Shown one piece after another: positions 36,662-50,134 of a stretch of DNA of 64,000 nucleotides; position 1 is the first letter of the stretch, and the number at the start of each line of letters is the position of its first letter. The DNA lies in NCBI GenBank assembly GCA_905116865.2, contig CAJHNH020007667.1, forward strand, positions 912,353 through 976,352, in the 5' to 3' direction. Below the pieces are notes generated by a model that saw nothing but the letters and a program-made list of their open reading frames with translations, was not told the origin of the DNA and did not search any database. The translations under genes and the position numbers were made by a program. This stretch comes from Candidula unifasciata. Lineage: Eukaryota > Mollusca > Gastropoda > Stylommatophora > Geomitridae.

Positions 36662-37060
36662 TTGAGGTTTTGAACAACGGATCAACATCGTGGCACATGG
36701 ATGTAACCCATAAGGGCTCCGTTCTTCTTCTAACTCAAGTCTGAGTTCGAAGAAGCACAGTACAATGCCCAGGCTCTGTAGCACCGGCGAGGATCCTGAA
36801 ATACTTTGGATAGATTTTTAACTTCAAAGTTTGCTCGGGCAGCCCCGTTAGGCTACTTTTTATTAGATTTCCCACTGCCAAGCTATTTTTTACGTGCGCA
36901 ACAATGCACACGGGCGTCCGATCTCGCTACACAGAGACCAGGGGGAATTGCTAGAAGTCTAAGTCCAATTGAAAAAATCCCAGCTCTTATCAGGGATTGA
37001 ACCCGGATTCTCTAGCACTCGGGGCGAACATCATCACTCGAGACTACGCAGCCCTCTAGT
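36662..37060 (-). repeat. SINE-3 copy, full length
   Basis: Same order and length as 11005-11395. The head on the minus strand carries box-B-like GGGTTCAATCCC, a better Pol III match than the other copies. Confidence 0.75.
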
Positions 37061-37064
37061 AATA

Positions 37065-37150
37065 CTACAGGACTGCAGTCCAGAAGTGGACGAACAGCTA
37101 GAACTTTCCGCCAGAGTTTACAGCTAGTGAACGCGAAGAAGAAGAAGATC
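37065..37150 (+). repeat. SINE-4 3' fragment
   Basis: CCAGAAGTGGACGAACAGCT, TTTCCGCCAGAGTTTACAGC, then GAACGCGAAGAAGAAGAAG. Confidence 0.75.
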
Positions 37151-37454
37151 ATATGCTGACTTTGAAATAAACAAATATATTTGATGAAATAGGAAATGTA
37201 TCAACTAAAACAGAGAACGTGTATGTGGTGGAATATTTGGGGGTGGGTAGGGAAAGGCGGTGCTCCCTGTGTAGTGTGTGTGTATATATATTTGTTTGTG
37301 TGTGGTGCATGCGTGCGGTGTGTGTGATTGTGTACAAGCGCAAGTATATGTGTGTATACATGACTATCGGGCTGGCAGACAAAAGTAGTTCATAGTTTCT
37401 TCAGTAAAGTCACCTGATTTATACACACACAGAAAACCACCGCCCATGTCAATC

Positions 37455-37455
<1 letters not shown>

Positions 37456-37495
<40 letters not shown>
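37456..37495. repeat. (TA)n microsatellite
   Basis: About 20 TA units. Confidence 0.95.
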
Positions 37496-37497
<2 letters not shown>

Positions 37498-37499
37498 AT

Positions 37500-38260
37500 T
37501 ATTTGTCTCTTTTCTCCTATATTTTTTCCAGCCATCTCCTTAAGAGATGCAATTTTTCGTGCTTTGAAGCCCTACTCTGGCTTTTGCCAAGGGCCGCAAT
37601 ATAGCCTGACCATAAATATGGTCTAATGGCTGAATGCGGTTTCTGGGACCTCTCTGCGGGTGATCCTCAGCCACATGGTGGCACATTGTGTCATCGAGTG
37701 TTTATCGCTTGTGTGATGTCCTAGTGGGGTAAAAATCGACTACTTTTACTACTCTTTTCTCCCGCTCCCCTCACTTGCTTTACCTTTCACTTTCTCTTCC
37801 GTGCTTTGAAACGCCTCCCCCTCCCCCGCTCCTTCTCTTTATTTTTTTTTTTTTTTCACCCCTAACCGTCGTCGCATTTCCACTCCATTTCTGTCTTTTC
37901 CTTTCGCTTTCTCTTGCATACTTTGTCTTTGACTTGACTTCGCTCTTATACTTTCTCTCTCATACACTTTCTCATCTCCCACCTTCTCTCTCTCTCTCTC
38001 ATTTCCCCTCCACCCCTGCGCGCTCAATCTCCCTCTCTCTGTCTCTCTCTTTCTTTCTTCTTCTTCTTCTTTTAGTTTATTTCTTTGATTTTCACACACA
38101 GACGCTTTCTCTTTGTCTTGCACACACACACATACACACACACGCTTTCTCTCTGTCTTGCGCGCGCGCGCGCACACACACACACACACACACATACACA
38201 CACAACTCCTCCCTCTACGCCTATCACACACTCTGTCTCCCCGGGCCTCCCTCTAACGGT
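37500..38260. other. No gene seen; pyrimidine-rich with (TC), (CA) and (GC) runs
   Basis: Interrupted TC tracts from 37940 and (CA)n/(CG)n runs at about 38090-38205. The long open frames here are low-complexity artefacts. Confidence 0.7.
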
Positions 38261-38414
38261 GAGATTTAAAGGCCAGATGTGGCGTGGATAAACCCGTCTG
38301 TCTAGGAGACTGTCAAGTTAAATAGACCATGTTCTCTAGACAGGACAGCTACCACCAAGACTGGGCGCGAGACAGTGTCAGCGTGTTAGCGCCAGACTGA
38401 TCTATCTGAAGTTG

Positions 38415-38690
38415 CTATGCGTTGGATGGACATCAAGTCACTTCCTGTGGTTAGAACAGTCACAGTATTTGGTGTTTTAACTCCTTACAATGGTGGACTG
38501 GAAAAAATAATAGCAGAATGCATGGTAATAGGAAGAAGGGGCAGGGGCAGGGGCCGTCTCACGAGACGATGGTGTCCCGTGTCTGTATTAGGGTTAACCC
38601 TAATAATAACAGACACTCTGAAGTGACCTAATGTTGAGTTGGCGGTTCGTATTGGTCTAAGCGGTCTCCGCAGCTCCAACAACCATCCAA
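38415..38690 (+). repeat. LINE-B-like 3' fragment (variant)
   Basis: Reads GGLEKIIAECMVIGRRGRGR-like segment equivalent to those at 19065 and 51120; frame broken. Confidence 0.55.
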
Positions 38691-38724
38691 CATCACTTCA
38701 TGAATGAGGCGACTCAAGTATCAG

Positions 38725-38945
38725 ACGTAAACGTTTATAGACCATCTGATACTCAATGGGTGATGTCGTTAGCATCACACAGTCCGCCTTTACTTTCCGT
38801 ATCTGGTATCTAATTAAGGTAGGCCCTCTGGGAGGTCTAGATCAATTGTAGAAATGTGCTCTGATATTGATTTCAGTCCAAGACCTTTTGGTAGGCGGGC
38901 AACCGTTAACCACAGCACTACCGCGGTTTCGTACACGTGTTAAAT
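38725..38945 (-). repeat. SINE-1 copy (reverse)
   Basis: CGTTTATAGACCATCTGATA, CTCAATGGGTGATGTCGTTA, AGTCCGCCTTTACTTTCC, and at the head end a reversed GGCTAGGCG-type box region (GGTAGGCGGGCAACCGTTAA). Confidence 0.6.
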
Positions 38946-39109
38946 CATTTTTAGGTTAGTTTTACGATAGTCGCCTCAGAGAAAGTAGGTCGTTCCACTG
39001 ATAACTTTGTTGGACTGGTCTACCTTGCTAGACGTTATGGGTGTGTCGCTCTGTTGTTTGCATTCTGGGATGTCTTGCATTTACTTGTTTATTCCGAAAA
39101 AAAAGAGAA

Positions 39110-39380
39110 TGCCTGTGACATAGGTTTCATCACTCTCTAAAGGGGGTTTGTGTTAAACCCAGTTTCTAGATGTTTTTGTAGTGTAAAAAGCGATGGAATG
39201 CTGAAATATAGAACACGCGATATCAACGGCATTGGTGAAAACCCCAGTCATTTTGTGCAAAGGCTACGTGGCTAAAGGTCGACCAATCAGAAGTGAGCTA
39301 GGCTGAAGGTCGACCAATCGGAAGTGAGCTATTGTGTAAATGGGCGGTCCTTGGGGAGACCAATGTTTCTATTACCCGTT
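39110..39380. repeat. Divergent MITE-like sequence
   Basis: Shares CCAGTTTCTAGATGTTTTTG, TATAGAACACGCGATATCAA and GTAAATGGGCGG with the 18248 MITE interior and end. Contains a local duplication of AAAGGTCGACCAATC. Ends not resolved. Confidence 0.4.
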
Positions 39381-39509
39381 TTCAATGTTCGTGGCAGCGG
39401 TAGGGTATTCTTGTTTTCTACCTGCAGAGCTATGAGGCTCCAAACACACAACCTCCTGTTAATGAGAAGCAAAGATAAAAGCTATGGAAGATTTTAACAC
39501 CAGTGGTGC

Positions 39510-39745
39510 ATCTCACAATTTATAGACATACTTTTACGGATCCGTCAGCAGTCGACGGGTGATGTGTTGATCATCACATCGACCGCCTTTACTTCCTAGG
39601 ATATTACCTAGTTCCTTTTTTTAGGCTGGGTCGAATTGGAAGCTAATGTCAGTTCTAGTCTTTTTAAAAAAACTGTCACGATACGGATTTTAACCTGAAG
39701 TCGTCGGATAGGCAAACGAGCACCAAGCCACGATGCTGCCATGGT
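39510..39745 (-). repeat. SINE-1 copy (reverse)
   Basis: ACAATTTATAGACATACTTTT, GACGGGTGATGTGTTGATCA, CGACCGCCTTTACTTCCTAG, TTTAGGCTGGGTCGAATTGG and a head end with AGCACCAAGCCACGATGC. Confidence 0.65.
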
Positions 39746-39844
39746 GACCCATTCTGTCTTTGTACTGCATATCATGTTTGCCGCAGACGTCCCCCCCCCC
39801 CCCCCCCCCCCACCACGATGCTATATTAACAAAATGTCACTGTG

Positions 39845-41035
39845 TACCTCTTTCCCCCTTTCGCCTTTATTCTAATTTACGCACTGTCACCGTGAACTGT
39901 ATAGGCCTCAGCACCTCATTGTACTATAAGCCTACTGATTCCCACGCTTTTCTTCTCTACACGTCATCCCATCCCTCTTCTTGCAAGGACTCAATTCTGT
40001 TCTCTCAACTTCTACGCCACCGCAGACTATGCCAGGAGAGCGATGACTTTCACAACAAGGCCCTGGAAATGTTGGACTTCTTCCGGCTTCGATGGTATCT
40101 GCCGCCCTTCACCGAGCGCGGTCTATCCATCGTGCCGATACTCTCGTTTCCAAGCCTAAACGTCACCACAACAGACCTATCCTCACACTTACCTACCACC
40201 CTCACAACATCCGCGCCAAAAATGTGTTCCTAATCTCTCCACCCTTAAAGTCGACCCTGCCACCAGCGCGATTTTCTCCGAACCTCCTCTAGTGGCCTAC
40301 AGGCATGACCGTAACCTCAAGGACATTCTAGTCGAGAATCGGTTACGTCCCGCGTCTGAGTATCACTTCGGCACGGTCTCTTGCCATAGACCTGTATGCA
40401 GGACCTGTCCATATGTGGCCCAGGGGACTAGTCTAGAATTTCAGAACGCCACCTTCCACATACGTGAAGCATTTCATTGTACCAGACAAAATGTCGTTTA
40501 TGCCATCCACTGCAAGAGGTGTGCATGAAATACATCGATGAAACGGGTCTACAACTGGCTGACAGGTTCAGACATCTTTTGGATGTGCAAAATGGTGCCC
40601 TAAAACCAATACCGTTGCACTTCAAATCCCAGGATCACTAAGGTGTCCTTGTCATGGAGGCGACAGCCATTAAATCTAGAAACTCCAGCAACAGAGTCCG
40701 CGCGTCTCTTTACAATCGCTTTATTTACACCGTGGGTACATTAACACCCTCCGGACTGAATTGCCGACAGTTGTATTTACACTCCTAGGAGATTGAACTG
40801 CACCCCTAGGGGATTGAACTGCCTTCACAGTTTTATCTAAAACCCCCTATTTATGGCCCTTGGTACTCCACATGGGGTATTTATTCCCCTGCCCCACGCG
40901 TGTCGGCAGTCTGCTGAGAATTATCGACCTGGCTGCTTTGAGATACCAGTGTATTTGTGTGGTATTGTTTGATTTGTATGTGCTGATAAAGGCCTCATAG
41001 CCGCAACCTTCACGCTTTGTTTGTATTTTTTATAT
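39845..41035 (+). pseudogene. Penelope-like element 3' end: RT C terminus and GIY-YIG endonuclease, frameshifted
   Basis: Reads YYKPTDSHAFLLYTSSHP and SQLLRHRRLCQESDDF (RT C-terminal region), shifts frame near 40100, then PILTLTYHPHNIRAKNV, PPLVAYRHDRNLKDILVENR, CRTCPYVAQGTSLEF, and VVYAIHCKRCA plus KYIDETGLQLADRFRH, the GIY-YIG-type nuclease start with Gly of YIGETG changed to Asp. The remaining frame reads to about 40780 and the 3' UTR has CTGATAAAGGCCTCATAGCC. Two or more frame changes make it inactive. Confidence 0.85.
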
Positions 41036-41039
41036 TGTG

Positions 41040-42780
41040 AAGCTTGCTAATATACTTTTCGTTGGGGTTTTACATTTTTTCTTGACGTACTACATTTACA
41101 CTATTCTAAGGATATACGTGTCGTTACTTTACTCCGTCGAAAGATAGAACTATGGTCGAATTATTTTAGTTATTTGTTCCACACTCAACCACACTCTTTC
41201 AACAACACTCTTTTTTTTCTTTTTAGTATCTCTCGAACCTCTGCCATCGGGACTGATATTTTGTTTGAATCCTACACACCAATTAATCAGTAACTTATTC
41301 CACGATCACTTCCACCGCACTTTGGTTACTGCATAACTGTGGAGGTCCCAGTGTAGCTGCTTTACGGTTGAACAGGGCTTCCGGGATTTTTACTTGTTTG
41401 ATTCTCATTCTTGAAAAACCATCTGCCTACCACCTATCACTGTTATTATTACTGTACCAACAGCGAAAAGACCCCAAGTACCAAGAAAAATAAAGAAAAA
41501 GGCGGGCACTAGAAACAGAAGTATTCTAGCCCAGACATGAGATCTTTTGTATACAGTCTAGGTAGCAGTAACAATTAAACTAGGCACACTAACCACAAGT
41601 CCTAATCTGAATCAAACAACTTGAACTATGATTACCACATTCACCATCTGTTTATTTCACTGAATGTAAAACAATACTAAGCGCTGTTCACAAATAATAC
41701 ATTAACAACAACAACCAATGTGCCAAGTACTTCACTAACAAACTGAAATATCTCCGAGCGATAATACACATTGATATATCTCCACACAGTTTAACTACTA
41801 GAGACAAATGCAGGGCTTGACTAACCGTTCATCCCCGTGCAGTTGCTCGAACACGTGCTGCTGAGCACTTGCACCGTGCAACAGCCGCTGACTGAGCGAG
41901 GTCGAACGCCTGCGGGTTCAGTCCGAAAGCTAAACATGAGGCCGTTTTCCCTTTCCGGTCCTTTTCATGCACAGTGGCCAGGTATTTTTTTTTCAACTGA
42001 ATTCAAACCAAATCAAGGTATCCGCCGAACAAACTAAAATCAAGTTAAATTCGTCGTAGCCCGCTTACATTATTTATATTTTAAACAGTCATGCCCGGAA
42101 TTTTCTGCTATTCGATGTTTCACAAATTCAGCAATTTTTCACCCCCCCCCCCCCCCCACCGCATGCACCCAACACCTAAAACATTACTGGATAGCAGCCG
42201 TATATCCAACAACCGGTGAAATAATCCCGGCACTTCTATGCGAACTCACTAGATTAGATCATCACACAGAACTAATTAATTACGGACAAAATCATAGCTT
42301 GCTAAATTGATTTTTTTCCCATGGTAAAAAGTCATGTTTTTTAAATGCGTATCAGTTATTGCAGTTTGGCTCTGTGCTTCTATTCTCGTGTAACTGGCTG
42401 GTCGGTAGCAGTCTAATAGAAACTGAGACGCGAAGGAACGTGTTGCTTAATTTGCGAGGGCTCTTTCTCGTGACAAGAATACACAAACTTGTTAATGATC
42501 AGACTCTGACTCACTCAATTATACCCGCGTGAATTCAAATAAGGGGAGAATAAGCACTGAAGGACGAAAGCAATTTATGTAGTATTTGGGTTCTGGTATT
42601 TCTTGTGAAGTTTGGGATTTTATTTTCAAGCTCCTAAATTTTTAGGATTTTTCTTAAGTTTGAGCTAGGAACTAACACTATGCACTCAGGAATTCCCATA
42701 AACGCTCCGTCCTCATCATTAGCAGCCCGCGAAGAGTTCCAGTTCCGATAGTGCCAGTAGCAGTGAGACTATAGGTCAGT
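41040..42780. other. No gene seen
   Basis: AT-rich with a poly-C run at 42141-42158. Short open frames without recognisable content. Confidence 0.5.
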
Positions 42781-42842
42781 TTTGTCTTTCTTCTATGTTT
42801 GGAATGTCGATCAGATCCCCTGATCACTCACAGCTGTACCTT

Positions 42843-43118
42843 TCTTCTAAACCAGCGTGGTCTATTCCTGTCTCTGCACAGTTCCCTTGCTCTCATAGAG
42901 TCTTGACCACATCTTCTAAACCAGTGTGGTCTATTCCTGTCTCTGCACAGTTCCCTTGCTCTCATAGAGTCTTGACCACATCTTCTAAACCAGTGTGGTC
43001 TATTCCTGTCTCTGCACAGTTCCCTTGCTCTCATAGAGTCTTGACCACATCTTCTAAACCAGCGTGGTCTATTCCTGTCTCTGCACAGTTCCCTTGCTCT
43101 CATAGAGTCTTGACCACA
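42843..43118. repeat. 69-bp tandem repeat, 4 units
   Basis: Units begin TCTTCTAAACCAG(C/T)GTGG at 42843, 42912, 42981 and 43050. Length divisible by three keeps frames open on both strands (23-residue repeats). Units differ by C/T at one site. Confidence 0.95.
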
Positions 43119-43221
43119 TCTAGCTTATCCTTTAGCCGCATAAGTGATATCATTGTGTATGTGGCTATATGGGGGACCCTTCACGAGCAAACCAACAGGC
43201 AAGTAATGCACCAACGCATGT

Positions 43222-43472
43222 GAGAAGAAGCATGGACAAAACAGATATCGTCAACACTATACGGACTGGCCTTGTTGAATATGACGCATCTCTGACACTA
43301 AGCGAAGCACGTCTATGCCGCCTTCAAAGCCGGGATAGGAAACAATATAATCAGCTTCTCGCGAGGAATAGATCAGCAGAGGTACATTGGAGCAGAGGCT
43401 GCATCGGGATACTGAGCCCGCATGGGAATGCCCGATGTGCAGTGACGTCGATCGGGATAACATGGCATAGAT
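43222..43472 (+). pseudogene. LINE-A 3' fragment
   Basis: GCATGGACAAAACAGATATC, GCCGCCTTCAAAGCCGGGAT, GCATCGGGATACTGAGCCCG and ATGCCCGATGTGCAGTGACG. Closest to the 14084 copy. Confidence 0.65.
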
Positions 43473-43509
43473 GAATGAAAAAAAAAAAAAAACAGAAGGC
43501 ACAGACATA

Positions 43510-44195
<686 letters not shown>

Positions 44196-44704
44196 TGCAG
44201 GTAAGCAGACAGATGGATAGAGGGTGAATAAGTAAGTAAGAGAGAGGGAGGGAAAGATGGAATAAGAGAGAGCGAGACAGAGAAATAGCCAATGAACCAA
44301 ACAAGACTATCTAGTTTGTCTAGATTGTCTCTGTTTCTATTCCAAATCTCTCACTGGTCATTGCTCCATGATTGCTCCAAATGGCAGCACCCTCAAATGC
44401 CAAAAGTCTGGAAAGTAGATTTACGTGCTTTTTAAAATGATTTTTATAGAAACTGAGACCGGAGGTAACAGATTTTTGAAAGAAGTACGATCAGCAGAAG
44501 CACGGTTCTATTATTCAGTGAAATAATTTCATAACTATCAAGAAATTCTGAACACAGCAAGCAAGTACAAAGCTCGGGAAAAAAAAAAGAAATAGGCAGA
44601 TAACGGCAAACGCTTCCACCAAAGTGATCATCAAAGAACATTATAACAGCAAAACTGGGTGTAACAACGAGATAAACGACTTAACTACATCGAGTTTTAG
44701 CCCA

Positions 44705-44895
44705 TACAGTTTTGCGTAGAGCGGCTAGTCGCCTGCATTAGTGTTGCACAAAGCACGAACTCCGTAAACCCAGCAACAACGGCAGTCATTTCCGAAACAC
44801 TTGCACCAGCGAATCGAAGGAATGAGTTGAAATTTGAACCAACGATCTTCAGAGAACTTGGTAAACATATGATCACAGACTGGTTTCTGAAACTC
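44705..44895 (-). repeat. SINE-5 copy (reverse, diverged)
   Basis: TGTTGCACAAAGCACGAACT, CCGTAAACCCAGCAACAACG and AACCAACGATCTTCAGAG correspond to the family read in reverse. Confidence 0.45.
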
Positions 44896-44899
44896 ATAA

Positions 44900-46320
44900 A
44901 TGTTCTATAATGTTTTGTTGCAAATTGAGATTTTTTTTTTTCTATATAGTTCCCCTTTTTGTGGAGTTAGCCTTTGGCCAAAACATGAGAGAGTTCCACA
45001 ACTGTCTCTCCCATTTTCGTAACAGTTTAATAAGCACTTTTTCGACAACATCATTTTTTTTTTCTGTCATTGGATGCTCTTTATTGTTTGAGTTTTTTGT
45101 TAAGTATAGTTGGCAGTTGAATTCAGAAAGAGAAAACAAAGTTTGGTGGAAACGCTTGGTTGCGTGTATTAGAATAAAACTATGTACACATACTGCGATA
45201 TTCACTTTTTTAAAAAAAAACCTGTGCCACCAGTGACATCAATTGCTTTCTACTTGACCCATTCATGATATTAATTTTAAAAAGACATCATCAGCCCTAG
45301 GTTTTATACCATAGCAAGTGCGCCGACGCAAAGAATATGTCAGGTGAGGGAAAGGAGGCCTCAGCCCCCTAACATATTTTTTTAGCGGGCCTCAAAAGCA
45401 TAAGCCATGTTTAAATGCATCATAATAATATCCATTTAGAAAACTGTAAAAAGAGAATGTCTATACATAGTTTGGTGCCTTTTAAATTTTACAGGGCTGA
45501 GATCGACCCCCCCCCCCCCCCCCCACCTTTTTCACATTTGTTTGGGGGCCCCACCCCCACACCAGGCACAGGCAGGTGAGCTGACCAGGGTACGGGACGC
45601 GAGTGTAAACATATCTTGGATCATCCATAAACAGACAGCCATAGCTTGCTGTTGAATGAGTTAGCAGTCATTACGGTAATGCCCGCAAATTTTTTTCTGC
45701 CCCTCTCATCTGCAATGAAAAATTAATGTGGGCAAATAAAAGGGCCACTTCGTTGGTGTCAATGCGCTATGTTGACAGACAAGGCCATTTTAACAATACG
45801 GACAAACGGAACAGTGACGTCGTCGACAAACAGCAACACATCAAACAACAGTTGACTCAGCATCAATAATGAATATGATAACACACCTAGAAAAATGTCA
45901 GCTTTGAAGGAAATACCATCGCTAACATCATAGTGAACATCGCGGTTATAAAGCCTTCAACCACAGACAAAACAGCCAAAGACAAATGCATTCTAATTAT
46001 TTTTTCACGGTCATGCCGATCCTAATGGAAATTCGTTTTCAATATAAAAAAAAAAACACACACACACACACACACACATGCGCATTCACTACTGTCAGTT
46101 AAAGGTTATATCATGCTATATAGCCATTATTATAAATTATTAATATAAATAATTACATAAATAGAATAAGGAATTGAATGTTTAATGTCTGTTTGTGAGG
46201 TTGGCCTGGTACTAGGAAACAGAAAAGGATCCTATCTGGTGGGTCTAATCTATATTTATCATATTTCATAAGTCTTATTTTACTTTTATTTTGCTATCAT
46301 TTATGATGAGTTTTATTCTT
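44900..46320. other. No gene seen
   Basis: Contains a poly-C run at 45508-45524 and a (CA)n run near 46057-46077. No coding segment recognised. Confidence 0.5.
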
Positions 46321-46327
<7 letters not shown>

Positions 46328-46386
<59 letters not shown>

Positions 46387-46450
46387 TCTCCCTCTCTCTC
46401 TCTCTCTCTCCCTCCCTCTCTCTCTCTCTCTCTCTCTCCCTCTCTCTCTC
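46328..46450. repeat. (TC)n microsatellite
   Basis: Pure TC to about 46380 then TC with CCC interruptions. Confidence 0.96.
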
Positions 46451-47249
46451 GTTGCATTCTCATATCCGACTCTTTGCCAATGCTTACATTTGTCTTTGGA
46501 AATGTAAGCATAAAGTAATCGTGCTTCAATGTCCGCAAGATTGTACATCAGGAAACAGTAACTAAATATTTGCTATAAGCGAATCAACAACGCATCAGTC
46601 AAAGAAGTGCTTTTTGGATTTCAAAACGTCGCAGATAACGTTCTTCTTCCTCCTTGTTCACGCGGCCCTTCTTAAATCAACTGCGCAAACTGAACGGCCA
46701 CCGCTGCAAATTACATTAACAACACTACTTGAGGCCTGGCAGCCAGCCTGGTTAACTGCCGCAGTCCCACTTGTGGGCTGATCAAGTTATCGAATCGTCT
46801 CGTGAGTCATAACACATTTTTTAGCACTAACTACTCAACCGTAAACACCGGATCCACAAATTGTCTGTGCCTTTAGCCTGAGCATTTCACTATGCGGCCC
46901 CGGTGTAGATTCGGTTCTGCATGATTGACTTCCTCTTGGAGTGTGCGCGTGCAAGTACTTTGTAGTGGTACCAATTTGATTAGTCACCATAGAGATGACA
47001 GCTTGGAGCTCTTTCGTCTGCTTGGGGAACTTTCCATGGCACATTGAGTTTGCTGTATGTTGCCTAGCGCAGAGGTTCTAAATTCTATTTCCAAAGGAAT
47101 CAACCGCCCAACGCCCTTCTGGAAAGCTTCATTCTTTCAGCAAACTGACAGAACATTGCAGTGATAATTTTACATCGCATTGTACCTTTACATGTTTCAA
47201 TGTCTCATTCGATTCTACTGAATACATTGAGTATCATGAAATGATGTCA

Positions 47250-48175
47250 TACATTTTTGAATATGCGAGTATTGGTGGCAAGGCGCTCTCGAGGCCGATC
47301 CACTGGCCTTACTGCGACTGTTGGGCGGCTTTTTTGGACCCGAGTCTCGTTTTCGGTGTCCCTTATCACGTATTACCATGTCTCTGTGTTTTTTCGCCTA
47401 GGCTTTGGACCACCAAGTGACTTTTCCATGCCCAAGGCCACGTAGGTCGGTCTGTGTGTAACCCATGACTTCCTTCAATTTCAGTGATTTCTGAGCAGAT
47501 TCTATCGCATCTTGGACCTTCCATTTCGTACCTGTCTTTAGAGCGGGCCGGACAGCTGCCACTGTGGGCCTGAAGACTCATGAAGCGTCATCGCAAGTCT
47601 TACCTTACCGACATTAAAGTCTTCGGTTATTGCTTTGAACGGAAGTACTAACTTAGCCTGCTTACAATATAAAGCCACAGACAAGGTGGTGCTCCTAGAC
47701 ACTTCCTCATGGCAGTGTTGATTTTTTTCTCCATAATCTCCACTGCGGTCATTCTTACCTCGTACACGAGCAGCGGCCAGAGGAGGTTTGGAATCAACAT
47801 CAACTGAAGACACACAACCTTCCTTATCAGCTTGCATTGCTCGATAGCAAGCAGGCCTGTTGCCAGGGACTCACATATACGCCGGACTTCCGCTCTGTCA
47901 GATGACTTCGAATCGTTGATGTGGCCGAGGCTCTTCACTAGTTCTTCTAGAACCCTGAGGATCCTTTTCTTTGCCACCGTGAAACTGGTTGCTGCCACCT
48001 TAATTTTAAGGAGTAAAAAGCTTCTTGATTTATACGGCTTGAACTGCATGCCGCACCATTCGACAACGCAGTCAAGCTTCTTCAGAATCGTGCGGGCATC
48101 ATCCTCACTGCCCGTTTATGATAGTTGTGTCATCCATAAATGCACACACTGGCGGCATCAAGTGGTCCCCAATTT
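47250..48175 (-). pseudogene. LINE-G reverse transcriptase pseudogene
   Basis: Minus strand: VCAFMDDTTI (FxDD catalytic box, near 48150), MQFKPYKSRSFLLLK (48049), VKSLGHINDSK, LLWPLLVYEVRMTAVE, then in another frame LVLPFKAITEDFNVGKVRLA. These are blocks of a non-LTR-type RT found in many invertebrate genomes. Several frameshifts and stops. Confidence 0.75.
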
Positions 48176-48179
48176 GTAG

Positions 48180-49110
48180 GTGTCGCCATAGCCGGCAGCC
48201 CATGGTTAACCATTCGAGCTAAGATCAGTTACTAAAACCTCGGTATAAAGCAGTGATATTCTAAACTAAACGGTTATATAGCTTTTGAAACATGACGCAA
48301 AATATACATTTTTTAGCAGTGCGCACATTATTAATTTCAAAACGTATAGTCAATAAATGTACACCCTATAGTAGAATGTGCACTATTTTTGACGAGAGCA
48401 GTTTCGAGAATTTATTTAGAAACCGGTCCCATACAAGCGCAAGCCATGTCTTCTAACTATCTAGTCAACCGACTACTAGTTTCTGTTAACGCGTATGCAA
48501 ACTGTAAACTGCCGAATTATTTCTGTAACAGACTTTCAACTTATATGCTCCCCACGATTCTTCCAGGGCATTGTTCTGACCAGTTGGAATGTATCTGGCT
48601 TGCTAAATCTGAATAATTGACATTGATGTTGTTTAGATTTGAATTTCTACCGCCTTTAGCGCGTTCATCTCCGTACTGTGTGTCTCTCGTCTAGTTATTT
48701 GTCTGGACATTATATCCGATGTTGCAAGTTTTATGTATGGATATTATCACTATTGCCTGCAGTGTTCTTGCATTTCTATGCATCCACTTGCAAAAATAAC
48801 AGCCATTTGTTACTACTAGTTATGTATTTAGCCTCGCTGAATTTGCATAACAGATGTTTATTTGGCCATTTGGCATTTCCTATGGAAAATCCTTTTGACT
48901 GAAAACTTCTGTTAGGGTGTGCTAACAAAATGAAGACACGCAAAAGTATAAGAAAAGTCTATATCAGCAAGTAAACATGACAAGTTGAGCTGCTACCGAA
49001 AATGATGAATCGTGGTAGCGGGGCAGCTAGAAGTTCTCTTGTCGGTCTGAAGGTGTAGAGTTGAAATCTGCGTCGTGATGGGAATTTTTTTTTTTCTTGG
49101 CTTCCAGGTG
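48180..49110. other. No gene seen
   Basis: No recognisable coding or repeat sequence. Confidence 0.45.
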
Positions 49111-49117
49111 CACCGAG

Positions 49118-49295
49118 TTTAAACTTGGATCAGAGAACGCGATAGGAAGAAATGCACTCAGAGAAAAGGCAAGACGGACATTTAATAAGACTGTTACTGG
49201 TATTGATGGTGCTGGAGCTCTGCGCTGGCTGCTGAAGATGGGAATGGAACGCTTATTCGGGGAATGCCCCGAATTATGTGATGTCAGTTTTTGAA
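49118..49295 (+). pseudogene. LINE-A 3' fragment
   Basis: Open frame reads LREKARRTFNKTVTG, ALRWLLKMGMERLFGECPEL and CDVSF, then an AATTTAGCTCAAC tail. Confidence 0.75.
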
Positions 49296-49398
49296 TCAAT
49301 TTAGCTCAACACATAGAAGTCTGGACAGTCTACAAAAATATGGGCGTAGCATAATATGTCCGAGGTGCCAGTGGCATGAACATGTCCTTTACATTTAC

Positions 49399-49480
49399 AG
49401 TGTCGCCTCGAATTACGATCGACTTCCGTTCCTTCGACTAACTGGTCGTAAGTCAAACTGATTTAAGTCGAATTAAAATT
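49399..49480. mobile_element. Possible terminal fragment of a pogo/mariner-like MITE
   Basis: After TTTA comes CAGTGTCGCCTCGAATTACG followed by CGTAAGTCAAACTG, the style of pogo/Tigger-type termini. No opposite end found, so only a weak call. Confidence 0.25.
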
Positions 49481-50134
49481 TTTTTAGCTGTGTTTTCATT
49501 TACACGGGATATAAACATTGTACCATAACCTACAAATTAAATTTGTTAAAATGTATACACATTTTAGTTGGACTCTGGCGTCAGCGTAAGTAATGAGGTG
49601 GTCTCGTTATAACTACTTTTGCGAGGCTGCTGTGCGGTTTTTTCCAGCGAAAGACTAACCATGAAACCAAGATGCGGGTCGTCTTGTTCCTCATTTGTCA
49701 AAACACACGCGACCATTATGAATCCATCCCTTTTCAGCAGAATGCCTATAATTGGCCGTATGAATCATGGACGTTATTGAACACATCGGGTCTGAGTCCT
49801 CCCAGTTAGCTGGCCTCTGCCCCACTACCAGCAGTTCAGCTAATGAGTCGTTGGGGGCCTGCGTTTAACAAGGGGCAAAAAATCCCATTCACTTACTTTT
49901 CTACTGTAGAATTTGAGATATTAATGAGCTTAATTGACAGTGATTGCTGCCGGACTGGGGCTGTGAGATGCGGATACAAATATGGACGTTATGGGATCAT
50001 TAGTCTGTCAGGAAAGTCTGTCAGGGGTGCTGGGCTAATATCAAAATGATGAGAAATAAAGACGATCGGTCTGTATCATATTGGGTAAGGAGTATCATCA
50101 TTCAAAAGTGAATATTAAACTATATATATTTATA

